In this document: in pieces, positions 26,359 through 36,000 of the stretch
Layout: each line of letters starts with the position of its first letter
How positions within the stretch are numbered: position 1 is the first letter of the stretch
NCBI RefSeq assembly: GCF_021484805.1
Contig: NZ_CP090557.1
Span: 3,670,001 to 3,734,000 of the forward strand
Direction of reading: 5' to 3'
Source: Tellurirhabdus bombi
Lineage (GTDB): Bacteria; Bacteroidota; Bacteroidia; Cytophagales; Spirosomataceae
Length of the DNA: 64,000 nucleotides
Notes under the pieces: generated by a model
Told to the model about the DNA's origin: nothing
Databases searched by the model: none
The model's input: only the letters and a program-made list of their open reading frames with translations
Made by a program: the position numbers and the translations under genes

Positions 26359-29300
26359 TTATTGCTTCACTATTTTTCGACTTATGGTCCCTTTCTGCGT
26401 TCTGATCGTCAGGATGTACAGCCCTGGCGTTAACTGACTGGTATCCAAAATGGTCTGGCTGCTGGGCGACGACAGATTCTGCTGGATTGCCGGCTGGCCT
26501 GAACTAGTCAGGAGCGTGACTCCTTCGAGAGGCTCGTTGGTTGGTACTTCAACGGTAAGCGTCGTCTTCACTGGATTCGGGTACAACTTCACCGCATCGA
26601 CCCAGGTAGGTTCTAAAGCCGTAATAGCCGTTACCGTAAAGGTCTGCACAACGGGCGTAGCCGCGGCATATTGCTCATTACCAGCCTGGCTTGCCCGAAT
26701 GCTTACTTCGCCCGCCCCCGTTATAGTCAGTTGATTCCCCGACACCTTGGCCGGCCCTGATACTACCGCAAAGGTGACCGCCAGTTTCGACGAGGCAGTG
26801 GCAATTAATCGGAATGGTTGGTCGCCCATGCGCTTGTTGTCAATTGGGTTAAACGTAATGGTTTGCGCCGTTTTGGCTGGCGTCTGCTGCGTCCGGTTAC
26901 CCGCTGCGTAAAACACGCCCCACTTGGCATCCGAATAAAGCGCTTCGGGATTTGTTTTAGGTGTTAGTTTATCAGCCTCAAGCCCGATGACGGCCACTAG
27001 CTCTTTATCCTCCGTACTCAGCGTATTGAATAGCAGCATGTTATCCATCTTTGAATAGCTAGGAAAACCCAACGTATTGTTTTCGTAGATGATACTAAAC
27101 GTTCCCTTGCTGCGATCATACGAAAATACATAATCGCGTTTGTCGATCTCGTGCGTATAATCAAACGCAATGATATTGGGCGAGTTTTTCGAAAAGGACG
27201 GATTCCCAATGCCCTCGCCTTTCTCGAAGCCCGTGAATAGTTTTCCAATCTGGCCATTGCCAAATGTTTGCTTGGCGGCATCCCAAACCCGAACTACACC
27301 CACATCCCAGTAGTCGATGGCAGCGCCATCCGCCCCATCCACGGTATTGTACGCATCGTAAATGATGAACTCTCCGGACGGATCCCACTCAAAGGAATCG
27401 GCATACTGCACCTCCCCAATGGTTACGCCTTCCGTCGATGTTGGGTTGAACAGGGTGAATTTCTTCCAGGTCCGCAGGTCATAGCTATAGACCCAAATCG
27501 ATTTGTCTTTTTCTTTCGTGAGCGCAGCCAGCTTTTTACCGTCTCTTGAAATAGCCACATTATCCCAAATGGTCTCCTCCGAAACCACCTCGACTTGCGG
27601 GCTTCCGGTTAGCGACACCCGACGAATTCGTCCGTCTGGCAACACGTAGAAGGCAAATTTACCATCATCCGTTATGCTTGGGCGGTGTTTCAGGGCCACG
27701 CCAACTTTAGGCTCAAACTTGTCGGTGTTGAACGGGACACTATACAACTTCTGGTCGCCCGTGCTATAGACCAGAATCATGTCCTGGCCATCGTTGGCAG
27801 GTAGATCTTTCGTTGGTTCTTGTGGTTTGGTATTTTCCAGAATTCCCACGGCATCGAAGGCTTCTTTGGCCGCCTTGACCTCATTGCTCTTTTCTCCGAA
27901 CAGATCGCTGGTCGAGCGAATCACCGCCAGACGTAAATCCACAAACTGCGATTTAGGCGTTAAGTAGGTAGTCAGCGCCCGGTAGTACACTTTCTCAGCC
28001 TTGTCTTTCCCGACGCTCGCGTTGGTAGCAAAGAGGTAAAACGCATAGTTCGGAATTCCGCTATTGTAATGCACACCACCGTTATCTTCCTCTGTTGTGA
28101 TGTATTGCGCCATGGTTTTGGGCTGATAACCCCGATCTTTTGTACCGCCCTGATTGGGATTCGACATGCTGCGAAGCGCACCCGATGGGAAATGCGCGGT
28201 CTTAACGACATCATCACCCAGCAGCCAGTCATCGCGGTCGATCATCACGCCAAAAACATCAGCCATTGATTCGTTCATGGCGCCGGACTGACCTTGGTAT
28301 TCCAGGTTAGCCGTATGCTGCACCACTCCGTGCGTCATTTCGTGGCCTGCCACGTCCAGACTCCCCGCTAACGGTTTATAGTCGTCGCCTCCATTCCCAT
28401 ACGACATGAATTTACCGTTCCAGGTGGCATTGCTCCAGCTTTTCCCGTTTTTATCGGCTACGTTGACGAGGGAGTAAATCGATCCACCCTTCCCGTCCAA
28501 TGAGTTTCGCTTGTGCGTTTTTTCATAATATTCGTAAGCAAGCGTCATGTTGTAATGCGCCGAAACGGCTTCGGGTTTCCAGTCTTTATTGGTCTTGGAC
28601 GTAATTTCTTTGATTTTTAAAGCTGTATACTTCGTGTTTTCCGCGTCCAGCGTCTGGATGGCTCCGACCAGTTCTCCCGCTTTTTCGGACGCCGCCGGGT
28701 CAAACATGGGCCTTGACAGATCGATCATGTAATACGTGCCGCTCTCCTCATAGGTATTCACGCTCCGACTCACCCCATTCAAATCTTTTCCTGAGGATTT
28801 GGCCGCTCCATCCAGAGCGGCTACGTCCACATTAGTTTCATTTAGTGTGGCCTCGGATGCGATAACTCTATTCAGCACGCAGGTACTGTTATGTTTGTCC
28901 AGAATGGCCCCGGTCTGGGCATCGATCTTGTACTCCCAGCGCTCTGCCATCGTAGGCCGAACGGTTAACCGATAAGCCAGCACCATTTTATCCCCAACCG
29001 AATACAGACACAGGTCGCCTTCTGTTGTTTTCAGGCCAAATATGTTCTTCCCGAATGGTTGCACCACATAGTCTCTGCCAATATCCTGCAAGGCCCGGTC
29101 GGCGGCTTCCTTCATCGTCAGTCGCGCCTTGGTTGGCACGCTCTTAGGCGTCCGAAACTGGCCATTCAGCAGCGTCACGACTCCGTTATTCAGGTGGGCA
29201 ATCAACTCACTCCCGTGCACGGGAATTCCCTGATAAACCTGCGCCATCCGAACGTGGGTTTGCCCCAACGCATCGGTTTCGGTGCGGGTGATTTTTAACT

Positions 29301-29682
29301 GCTCGTCGGGGTTATCCATTTTGAGCACCCCTTTAATTTGCCCCAGAAATTGAAAGACGGAAGCATTCACACTGAGGCGGGCACCCTTGTCGACGGGGCG
29401 GATGGGCGACTTATTTTCGATGTAGACGGGCAACTGCGTTGCTTTATCGCGCACAATTCGCAACCGCAAAGGCTGCGGATTCGCCAGCGACGTAGCTCCT
29501 TTGAAAAAGCTCATGTCGCTGCGTTCCTGCGTCGGAACCGCTACTTCTTCCGCCTTCAGACGCTGCGCCAGACCCGTACTCGGAGCCAGCGTTTTTTTCT
29601 TGCTCTCAAAACTGGCCCTTGGCTGTTGGGCAACAGCACCCAGTGTACAGCCCAGTAAGAGGGTACATAAAAGTGGTTTCAT
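26359..29682 (-). CDS. Secreted M4 (thermolysin-like) metalloprotease with propeller, Ig-like and T9SS sorting domains
   Basis: 1107 residues with signal peptide MKPLLCTLLLGCTLGAVAQ. An FTP/PepSY-type propeptide (about residues 70-270) is followed by the M4 domain with GHEMTHGVVQH (zinc ligands and catalytic Glu, about residue 447), GAMNESMADVFG (third ligand Glu) and the later HYNSGIPNYAFYLFA His. Next comes a WD40/TolB-like beta propeller (about 640-930), an Ig-like domain and a C-terminal type A T9SS sorting signal (VKLYPNPVKTTLTVEV ... GLYILTIRTQKGTISRKIVKQ). It should be exported by the type IX system and matured at the surface. All active-site residues are present. Confidence 0.93.
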   Translation of the reverse strand: MKPLLCTLLLGCTLGAVAQQPRASFESKKKTLAPSTGLAQRLKAEEVAVPTQERSDMSFFKGATSLANPQPLRLRIVRDKATQLPVYIENKSPIRPVDKGARLSVNASVFQFLGQIKGVLKMDNPDEQLKITRTETDALGQTHVRMAQVYQGIPVHGSELIAHLNNGVVTLLNGQFRTPKSVPTKARLTMKEAADRALQDIGRDYVVQPFGKNIFGLKTTEGDLCLYSVGDKMVLAYRLTVRPTMAERWEYKIDAQTGAILDKHNSTCVLNRVIASEATLNETNVDVAALDGAAKSSGKDLNGVSRSVNTYEESGTYYMIDLSRPMFDPAASEKAGELVGAIQTLDAENTKYTALKIKEITSKTNKDWKPEAVSAHYNMTLAYEYYEKTHKRNSLDGKGGSIYSLVNVADKNGKSWSNATWNGKFMSYGNGGDDYKPLAGSLDVAGHEMTHGVVQHTANLEYQGQSGAMNESMADVFGVMIDRDDWLLGDDVVKTAHFPSGALRSMSNPNQGGTKDRGYQPKTMAQYITTEEDNGGVHYNSGIPNYAFYLFATNASVGKDKAEKVYYRALTTYLTPKSQFVDLRLAVIRSTSDLFGEKSNEVKAAKEAFDAVGILENTKPQEPTKDLPANDGQDMILVYSTGDQKLYSVPFNTDKFEPKVGVALKHRPSITDDGKFAFYVLPDGRIRRVSLTGSPQVEVVSEETIWDNVAISRDGKKLAALTKEKDKSIWVYSYDLRTWKKFTLFNPTSTEGVTIGEVQYADSFEWDPSGEFIIYDAYNTVDGADGAAIDYWDVGVVRVWDAAKQTFGNGQIGKLFTGFEKGEGIGNPSFSKNSPNIIAFDYTHEIDKRDYVFSYDRSKGTFSIIYENNTLGFPSYSKMDNMLLFNTLSTEDKELVAVIGLEADKLTPKTNPEALYSDAKWGVFYAAGNRTQQTPAKTAQTITFNPIDNKRMGDQPFRLIATASSKLAVTFAVVSGPAKVSGNQLTITGAGEVSIRASQAGNEQYAAATPVVQTFTVTAITALEPTWVDAVKLYPNPVKTTLTVEVPTNEPLEGVTLLTSSGQPAIQQNLSSPSSQTILDTSQLTPGLYILTIRTQKGTISRKIVKQ

Positions 29683-29734
29683 GATGTAGATGTATTTGTT
29701 GTTGTTTGTTTACTATCTCGACTCGTTCAACGGG

Positions 29735-30169
29735 TCAATTGGGGTTAATCCGTTTCATCAGCGCTTCGTGCAGTTGTTGGTAGCCTTCCGGTGGGATTCG
29801 GTCATTTCCCCAGGTGACGGTATAGACCTCCGCGCCTTTTTTCCAGCGCACAAACTCGTATGTGTTGCCGGGTTCCTTGAATTTGGTTTCCTTGATGCGG
29901 CAGGTCGTTTCCAGCTTCTTTAGCCAATGACGCGCTACTTTAGCCGACTGTTTGGGCAACCGCGTGAAAGCGGTATCGACACTGGATTTCTTAAAAAGCT
30001 GACCATCTTCGAACAGGTAATACGTTTCTGAACGCCCCGTGAAGCCGCCCCCGCTCCCCACAATCAGCTGGCGTTTTTTGTAGGTGCTTGGGTCAATCGG
30101 TTTCGCTTGTATTTCCAGATGCAGGAAAAAACAAACCGTGGTTAGCCAGAAAAGAAGTGAATGCGACAT
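29735..30169 (-). CDS. Secreted hypothetical protein
   Basis: 144 residues with signal peptide MSHSLLFWLTTVCFFLHLEIQAK. The mature part contains a Gly-rich GSGGGFTGRSETYYLFEDGQLF segment and a basic beta-rich body with EVYTVTWGND. I recognise this only as a small secreted type found in Bacteroidota with no known function. The ATG at 30169 begins the signal peptide; a longer reading upstream adds 48 residues without protein-like character. It is upstream of the M4 protease on the same strand (52 bp gap). Confidence 0.65.
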   Translation of the reverse strand: MSHSLLFWLTTVCFFLHLEIQAKPIDPSTYKKRQLIVGSGGGFTGRSETYYLFEDGQLFKKSSVDTAFTRLPKQSAKVARHWLKKLETTCRIKETKFKEPGNTYEFVRWKKGAEVYTVTWGNDRIPPEGYQQLHEALMKRINPN

Positions 30170-30356
30170 GCCGTAGACTAGTAATGATGGGCTCGAAGGT
30201 AGCGGGTGCTTTTTTCGAAAGCGCTGGTTTTGTCTCTGAAGCGTTATAAATCCGACTTGAATTGTAGGTGCTTGAGCAAACGGTCGATTTGGCCCAAAAA
30301 TCACCGCTTCCACCCCAAATGAAGTGACGCTCGGTTGAATTACCGGTCAAAACCGC

Positions 30357-31259
30357 ATGCAAACTCCCTATTCCATTGCTGTAATCATCCCAACCTTTAA
30401 TCGGAAAAGGCTTTTACAAACCTTGCTGGACCAGCTTTTGCAGCAGCAGGCCGGAGCTTTTCTACTGGAAATTATTGTTGTCGTCGATGGATCTACCGAC
30501 GGAACGACCGATCTGCTCCAGCAGCAGTTTCCTACGGTTCATACAATCCAGGGAAGTGGTAACTGGTGGTTTACTAGATGTGTTAACGAAGGCATTCGCT
30601 TTGCCCAAGCCCGGTTGAAATCAAGCTTCGTATTGATTCTTAACGACGACTCTGAAATTGCCCCGGATTATCTCCTGAAACTTACCCAGGCGCACGCTCA
30701 GGTTGCTCCCGACGCCATTATGGGAAGCTTGTCGGTTTCGCTCGAACAGCCCCACCGCATTACGTTTTCGGGGACAAAGAAGACGGTTCGCTGGCTGATG
30801 AAGACCATTCCTTATACGCCTCCTTTTGAAGCTTATGAGGCTGCTTTGTTTTCGGGACATTATCCCACCGAGAGCCTGAATGGCCGGGGAACGCTGGTCC
30901 CGATGTCGGTTTTTGATCGGATTGGTTTGCTGGACGAACGTCGATTTCCGCAATACGGCTCCGACGATGACCTGGCTTTAACGGCCACCAAAGCGGGCAT
31001 TCCGGTGTATATTTCCTGGGATGCGGTGGTCTTCGACCCTGTTTCCTTAACGGCTGCCGGAACGGTTTACCTGAAGCCTTCGCTATCGGTTTTCCTGAAC
31101 AGCTTTTTCTCGCTCTATTCGGTCAATTCCCTGCGCAAAACCGTCTATTTCTACCAGAAACACGGTCTTCCCGTTGTCTGGCCGTTTGGTGTGCTGCTCA
31201 GCATCGTGGCTACGTGGCGGGCTTACCTGTGGAAATACCGACGCCTGAAAATGACCTGA
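30357..31259 (+). CDS. Family 2 glycosyltransferase
   Basis: 300 residues. The GT-A fold is shown by VIIPTFNRKRLL (residues 10-21), VVVDGSTDGTTDLL, the NWWFTRCVNEGIRFA helix and the metal-binding LILNDDSEIAPDYL (about residue 98). Later GRGTLVPMSVFDRIGLLDE and the acidic GSDDDLALTATKAG acceptor-site block complete the family. The donor is probably an NDP-sugar and the acceptor a surface glycan or lipid-linked sugar, not determined here. A C-terminal hydrophobic segment may associate with the membrane. A second GT2 gene follows after a dispersed repeat. Confidence 0.9.
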   Translation: MQTPYSIAVIIPTFNRKRLLQTLLDQLLQQQAGAFLLEIIVVVDGSTDGTTDLLQQQFPTVHTIQGSGNWWFTRCVNEGIRFAQARLKSSFVLILNDDSEIAPDYLLKLTQAHAQVAPDAIMGSLSVSLEQPHRITFSGTKKTVRWLMKTIPYTPPFEAYEAALFSGHYPTESLNGRGTLVPMSVFDRIGLLDERRFPQYGSDDDLALTATKAGIPVYISWDAVVFDPVSLTAAGTVYLKPSLSVFLNSFFSLYSVNSLRKTVYFYQKHGLPVVWPFGVLLSIVATWRAYLWKYRRLKMT

Positions 31260-31265
31260 TTAAAG

Positions 31266-31432
31266 AGTGAATGAGCGATTGAGTGAATAGTACCCTGAGA
31301 ATTCATTAGTTAATTGCTCATCAATCATTTACTCAAGTTCTACTTGCTATAGAGCCATTGGGCTGAAAATCGGCAAACTATTCGCTCATTCCCTGTTTCG
31401 CTCTTTCGCTCATTGACGCTTTCACTCATTGA
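31266..31432 (+). repeat. Dispersed repeat, copy A
   Basis: 167 bp filling the gap between the two glycosyltransferase genes. Left end AGTGAATGAGCGA, core at 31355-31391 containing TTGGGCTGAAAATCGG, right end CACTCATTGA. The ends carry degenerate GAATGAG / CTCATTC units in opposite orientation. Copy B is at 47692-47851 in reverse orientation: the left 13-mer and right 10-mer are identical and the core matches 28 of 37 positions. Confidence 0.7.
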
Positions 31433-31435
31433 CTT

Positions 31436-32290
31436 ATGCTTGATTACATCCTTCTTTCGCCCACCAAAAACGAGGCAAACTACATCGAGCAAACCCTGCG
31501 CTCGGTCTGCGCCCAAACGATTCTACCCAAACGTTGGCTCATCCTGAACGATGGATCAACCGACCGCACGCCCGCCATCATTCAGGAATACGCCGACAAA
31601 CACGCCTGGATCGAGCTGATTACGCTGACGAATTTCCGGCCTGATCTCACCTCCACCGGCGGACGCAGCGGGGCCGTTTTGAATTACGCCCGGGAACTGA
31701 TCCAGGCCGAAGCAGTTGATTTTGTCGTAAAAATTGACTCAGACGTTGCATTTGCGCCTAGTTTTTTTGAGCAGGTTTTCACCGCTTTTCAGCAGGAAAA
31801 AAGCCTTGGGCTGGCTTCTGGTCACTTGGTGCAGGATGGCATTCCCGAGAAAATTTCCGACTGGAGTGGTGTGCGGGGCGCCACGCGAATTTACCGAAAA
31901 GCCTGTTTCGACGCCGTTGGGCCGTACCACACGATTCGCGGAGAAGACGAAATTGACACCTACATGGCCCGCATGAAAGGCTGGCAAACCCGCACCCTGC
32001 CCATTCACTTCGACCACCTGAAACCCGAGGGCGTACGCCACCATTCGCTGGTGAACCACTACGATACGGGAGTTTTTAAGGCACGCATCCCGTACCGCTT
32101 CGATTTCTTCCTGCTAACCCTTTTCAAATATGCCTTCACCAAGCCTTTTTTCATCGGCTCACTGGTTCAGTTGGCGGCTTATATCAAGATTCGCTGGATA
32201 CAACTGGATCGTCCTTTTGCCCAGGACCTTACCCATTATGTCCAGCAGGGACAACGCCTGAAAATGAAGTCTGCTCTAGGACGGAATTAA
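31436..32290 (+). CDS. Family 2 glycosyltransferase
   Basis: 284 residues. GT-A features: ILLSPTKNEANYIEQTLRSV at the N-terminus, LILNDGSTDRTPAII (about residue 36), VDFVVKIDSDVAFAP with the D-x-D metal site (about residue 102), and IRGEDEIDTYMARMKGW with the acidic catalytic-type motif. A short hydrophobic region near the C-terminus (FFLLTLFKYAFTKPFFIGSLV) suggests membrane contact. It probably builds a surface polysaccharide together with the preceding GT2; specificity unknown. The ATG lies only three bases after repeat copy A. Confidence 0.9.
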   Translation: MLDYILLSPTKNEANYIEQTLRSVCAQTILPKRWLILNDGSTDRTPAIIQEYADKHAWIELITLTNFRPDLTSTGGRSGAVLNYARELIQAEAVDFVVKIDSDVAFAPSFFEQVFTAFQQEKSLGLASGHLVQDGIPEKISDWSGVRGATRIYRKACFDAVGPYHTIRGEDEIDTYMARMKGWQTRTLPIHFDHLKPEGVRHHSLVNHYDTGVFKARIPYRFDFFLLTLFKYAFTKPFFIGSLVQLAAYIKIRWIQLDRPFAQDLTHYVQQGQRLKMKSALGRN

Positions 32291-32299
32291 AGCCGGAGG

Positions 32300-32458
32300 C
32301 TACCTAAAACGGAGGAACATAAAAAGAAGGAAGCCCAAGCCTATGAGCCCATAAGAGCTATTGTGGTATTCCCGGAGGTAAAGGCCGACGAAGATCAACC
32401 CGAAAGCTAGGGCCACTAAACCGATTACCTTGTTTTTTTCGCTAAGGATCTTTTTCAT
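32300..32458 (-). CDS. Small two-span membrane protein
   Basis: About 52 residues: MKKILSEKNK then two hydrophobic stretches (VIGLVALAFGLIFVGLYL, YGLIGLGFLLFMFLRF) joined by a polar turn. This is a typical small inner-membrane protein layout. No known family is recognised. A start eight codons upstream is possible. It converges with the glycosyltransferase gene, ten bases away. Confidence 0.5.
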   Translation of the reverse strand: MKKILSEKNKVIGLVALAFGLIFVGLYLREYHNSSYGLIGLGFLLFMFLRFR

Positions 32459-33037
32459 GGGTTTGCGTGATCGTTGATTCAAAACGCGTTGGAGTAAAAC
32501 TACGGATAAAATCCATCTAATAAAGCGCTTAGGTTACGTTCTTGCGCCTTCTAACCGCTTAGCATTTCACCTCCGCAGACATGCAAAAGGACACAGCCCT
32601 TCTCCTACCTAGCCAATCGCAAAAGTTCACCAAAGTCAGACGCGTTTGGGCGCTTTTCCTTCATCAATCCAGTAGGACTGCCAGCAATTCCCCACCTATT
32701 TGGCTGATTTTTCCGCCGCCCCCTTCTTAACTATATTCTTAGTTTAATTGATTGCAAGACAAAAACACGCATTTATAATAAATCTAAATAAAAATTGAGC
32801 TTGTATACCGTTTCTAATTATTCATTAACCAAGACGTTTTAGGATCAAATTCATAATTGCAAAAGGAACAAATGAAATTTCGCCTTTAGCTATTTTTACA
32901 GAATATTTTTAATTATATATTGCATAGCCAAATACAAATCTATTACTGTCCTCACTTCATCGACGATTTTGTGCACCCACCATTGGTGACTATAATTTAA
33001 CTAATTCAAGTAACAAAATCATTAATTGCTTACGCTG
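32459..33037. other. Long intergenic region upstream of gltB
   Basis: About 580 bp. The left half has ordinary composition. The right half (about 32740-33030) is strikingly AT-rich with A and T tracts, as expected for bent, regulated promoter DNA. I find no convincing TTG/TAnnTTTG pair and no protein-coding features. It likely carries the control region of the gltBD operon. Confidence 0.5.
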
Positions 33038-36000
33038 ATGTCTGCTACTGATGTTCCTCAACTGGGTCTTTACCGATCCGAGTTTGAACACGACGCCTGT
33101 GGAATTGGATTTGTTGCCCACATCAAGGGGCGCAAATCGCATCAAATTATAAAAGATGCACTGACCATGCTGACCCGGATGGATCACCGGGGCGCGGTTG
33201 GCTATGAAACAAACACGGGCGATGGCGCCGGTATTTTAATTCAAATTCCTCACGAACTTTTTGTAGACGAATGCCGTAAATTAGGCTTTTCGCTACCTGC
33301 GGCGGGTGAGTACGGTGTCGGAATGATGTTCATGCCGAAAGACGACCGTCTTCGGAAAGATTGCCGCGATATATTGAATCGCTCCATTAAAAAGCTCAAT
33401 CTTGACCTGCTGGGCTACCGCGTGGTTCCCGTCGATTCGACCGATCTTGGGAATGGGTCCCGTTCGGTGGAACCCGTGATGGAGCAAGTCTTTATCCGGA
33501 AGCCTGAATCCATTTCTACCGACGAATTTGAGCGTAAATTATACATCATTCGTAATTACAGCACCCGCATCATCAACGAAACAGTAGCAGGAGTCAACAA
33601 TGACTTTTACTACTCGTCGCTTTCGAGCCGGGTGATTACGTATAAGGGTCAGCTCACAACCATGCAGTTACGGGAATACTACCCGGACCTGAGCCGCGAA
33701 GAACTCGTTTCGGCCATTGGTGTGGTGCACTCCCGCTTTTCGACCAATACCTTCCCTTCCTGGAGGCTGGCCCAGCCTTTCCGCTACATTGCCCACAACG
33801 GTGAAATCAATACCGTAAAAGGCAACGTTAACTGGATGAAAACCGCCGAAGCCATGCTGGAATCGGAAGTGTTTACCCAGGAAGAACTGGACATGCTGAA
33901 GCCGATCTGTATTCCCAATCAGTCGGACTCCGCTAACCTGGATAATGCCATTGAATTACTGGTACTGGCCGGCCGTTCGCTGCCGCACGCCATGATGATG
34001 CTGGTGCCGGAAGCCTGGGATGGTAACGACCAGATGGACCCTGTGCGTCAGGCTTTCTATGAATACCACGCGGCCATCATTGAGCCTTGGGACGGCCCCG
34101 CTTCGATTTCGTTCACCGACGGACGCATCGTGGGCGCTACGCTTGATCGCAACGGGCTACGTCCTTCCCGCTACTGGGTGACCGAAGACGATGTGGTAAT
34201 CATGGCCTCCGAGGCTGGTGTTAACGACGTAGATCCGGCGAAAGTCGTGAAGAAAGGTCGTCTGCAACCCGGTCGGATGTTCGTGGTGGACATGGAGCAG
34301 GGACGCATCATCAGCGACGAAGAGCTAAAAGCCGATATTTGTTCACGGCAGCCTTATCAACAATGGCTGGACGAGAATAAGATCAAAATCAGTGAATTGC
34401 CAAAACCAGCCCGGACGTTCAGTCACATGGGCTTGCAGGATATAACCCGCCGTCAACAGGCTTTCGGTTTTACGTCGGAAGACCTGCGGATGATTCTGGG
34501 ACCAATGGCCGAAACCGGTCTGGAAGCCCTGGGATCGATGGGTACGGATGCGCCACTGGCCGTTTTGTCGGACCAGAGCCAGCACCTTGCCAATTATTTT
34601 AAACAACTGTTTGCGCAGGTAACCAACCCACCGATTGACTCCATTCGGGAGCGGGCCATCATGTCGCTGATCTCGTTTGTTGGTGCATCGGGCAACCTGC
34701 TGAGCGAAACGCCGCTGCATTGCCGCCAGATTGAGTTATCGCAACCGGTCCTGACGATTGAAGAATTTGACAAGCTGCGGTTTGTTGATAAAAATCATTT
34801 TCAGGCTAAAACCATCAACGCTTATTTCCGCGCCGATCACGGCGGGAAAGGGCTGGAACGGGCACTGGATCGAATTTGTCGCTACGCGGAAGATGCCATC
34901 GAAGACGGTTTTGAAATCATTATCCTCTCCGACCGCGCCATCGACTCCGACCACGCTCCGGTTCCTTCCCTTCTGGCAACGTCGGCGGTTCACCACTACC
35001 TGATTCGCAGAGGCTTGCGGGGCCAGGTGGGTATCTTGGTCGAAGCGGGAGACGTTTGGGAAACGCACCACTATGCAACTCTGATTGGGTACGGCGCTTC
35101 CGGTATCAACCCATATATGGCTTTCGAAACCATCACGGCCATGAAAGAGCGGGGCTTGATCCAGGCGGATTACTCGATTGAAAAACTCCACCAGAATTAC
35201 ATCAAAGCCGTCAATAAAGAATTGCTCAAGATATTCTCGAAAATGGGTATCTCCACGCTGCAATCCTACCAGGGCGCGATGATTTTTGAGTGTCTGGGAT
35301 TAAATAAAGAAGTGGTAGACAAATACTTTACCGGTACGATTTCGCGCATCGGAGGTATGGGTCTGGAGCAGATGGGTCACGAAATTCTGATTCGTCACCA
35401 ACAGGCGTTCCCGGAAAAAGCGCTGGGTGCTCCCCGACTGGAAGTAGGTGGTGTTTATCAGTGGAAACAACGGGGCGAAGCCCATACGTTTAATCCCGAT
35501 ACCATTCACCTGTTGCAACAGGCTACCCGGAAAAACGACTATACTGTTTATAAAAAATACGCCAAACTCATCGACGAGCAGACAACCAAAGCGTTGACGC
35601 TGCGCGGCTTGATGAAGTTTAAAAAAGGCAATCCAGTTCCTATTGAGGAAGTTGAACCCATTGAAAGCATTTTCAAACGGTTTGCAACGGGTGCCATGTC
35701 GTTCGGCTCGATTTCGTGGGAAGCGCACACCACGCTTGCCATCGCGATGAACCGCATCGGCGGAAAAAGCAACTCGGGCGAAGGAGGCGAAGATGAACTG
35801 CGGTATACGCCCCAGGCCAACGGGGATAGCCTAAACTCGGCCATCAAGCAGGTTGCATCGGGCCGTTTTGGGGTAACCAGCCACTATTTATCCAACGCGG
35901 TTGAGTTACAAATTAAAATGGCGCAGGGTGCAAAACCCGGCGAAGGCGGTCAGTTACCGGGTCATAAGGTAGACGACTGGATCGGACGTACCCGGCATTC

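Noticed and set aside
32540-32570. GCGC-flanked dyad in the gltB upstream region
   Set aside because: Only four paired bases at each end with a long gap; not better than chance.
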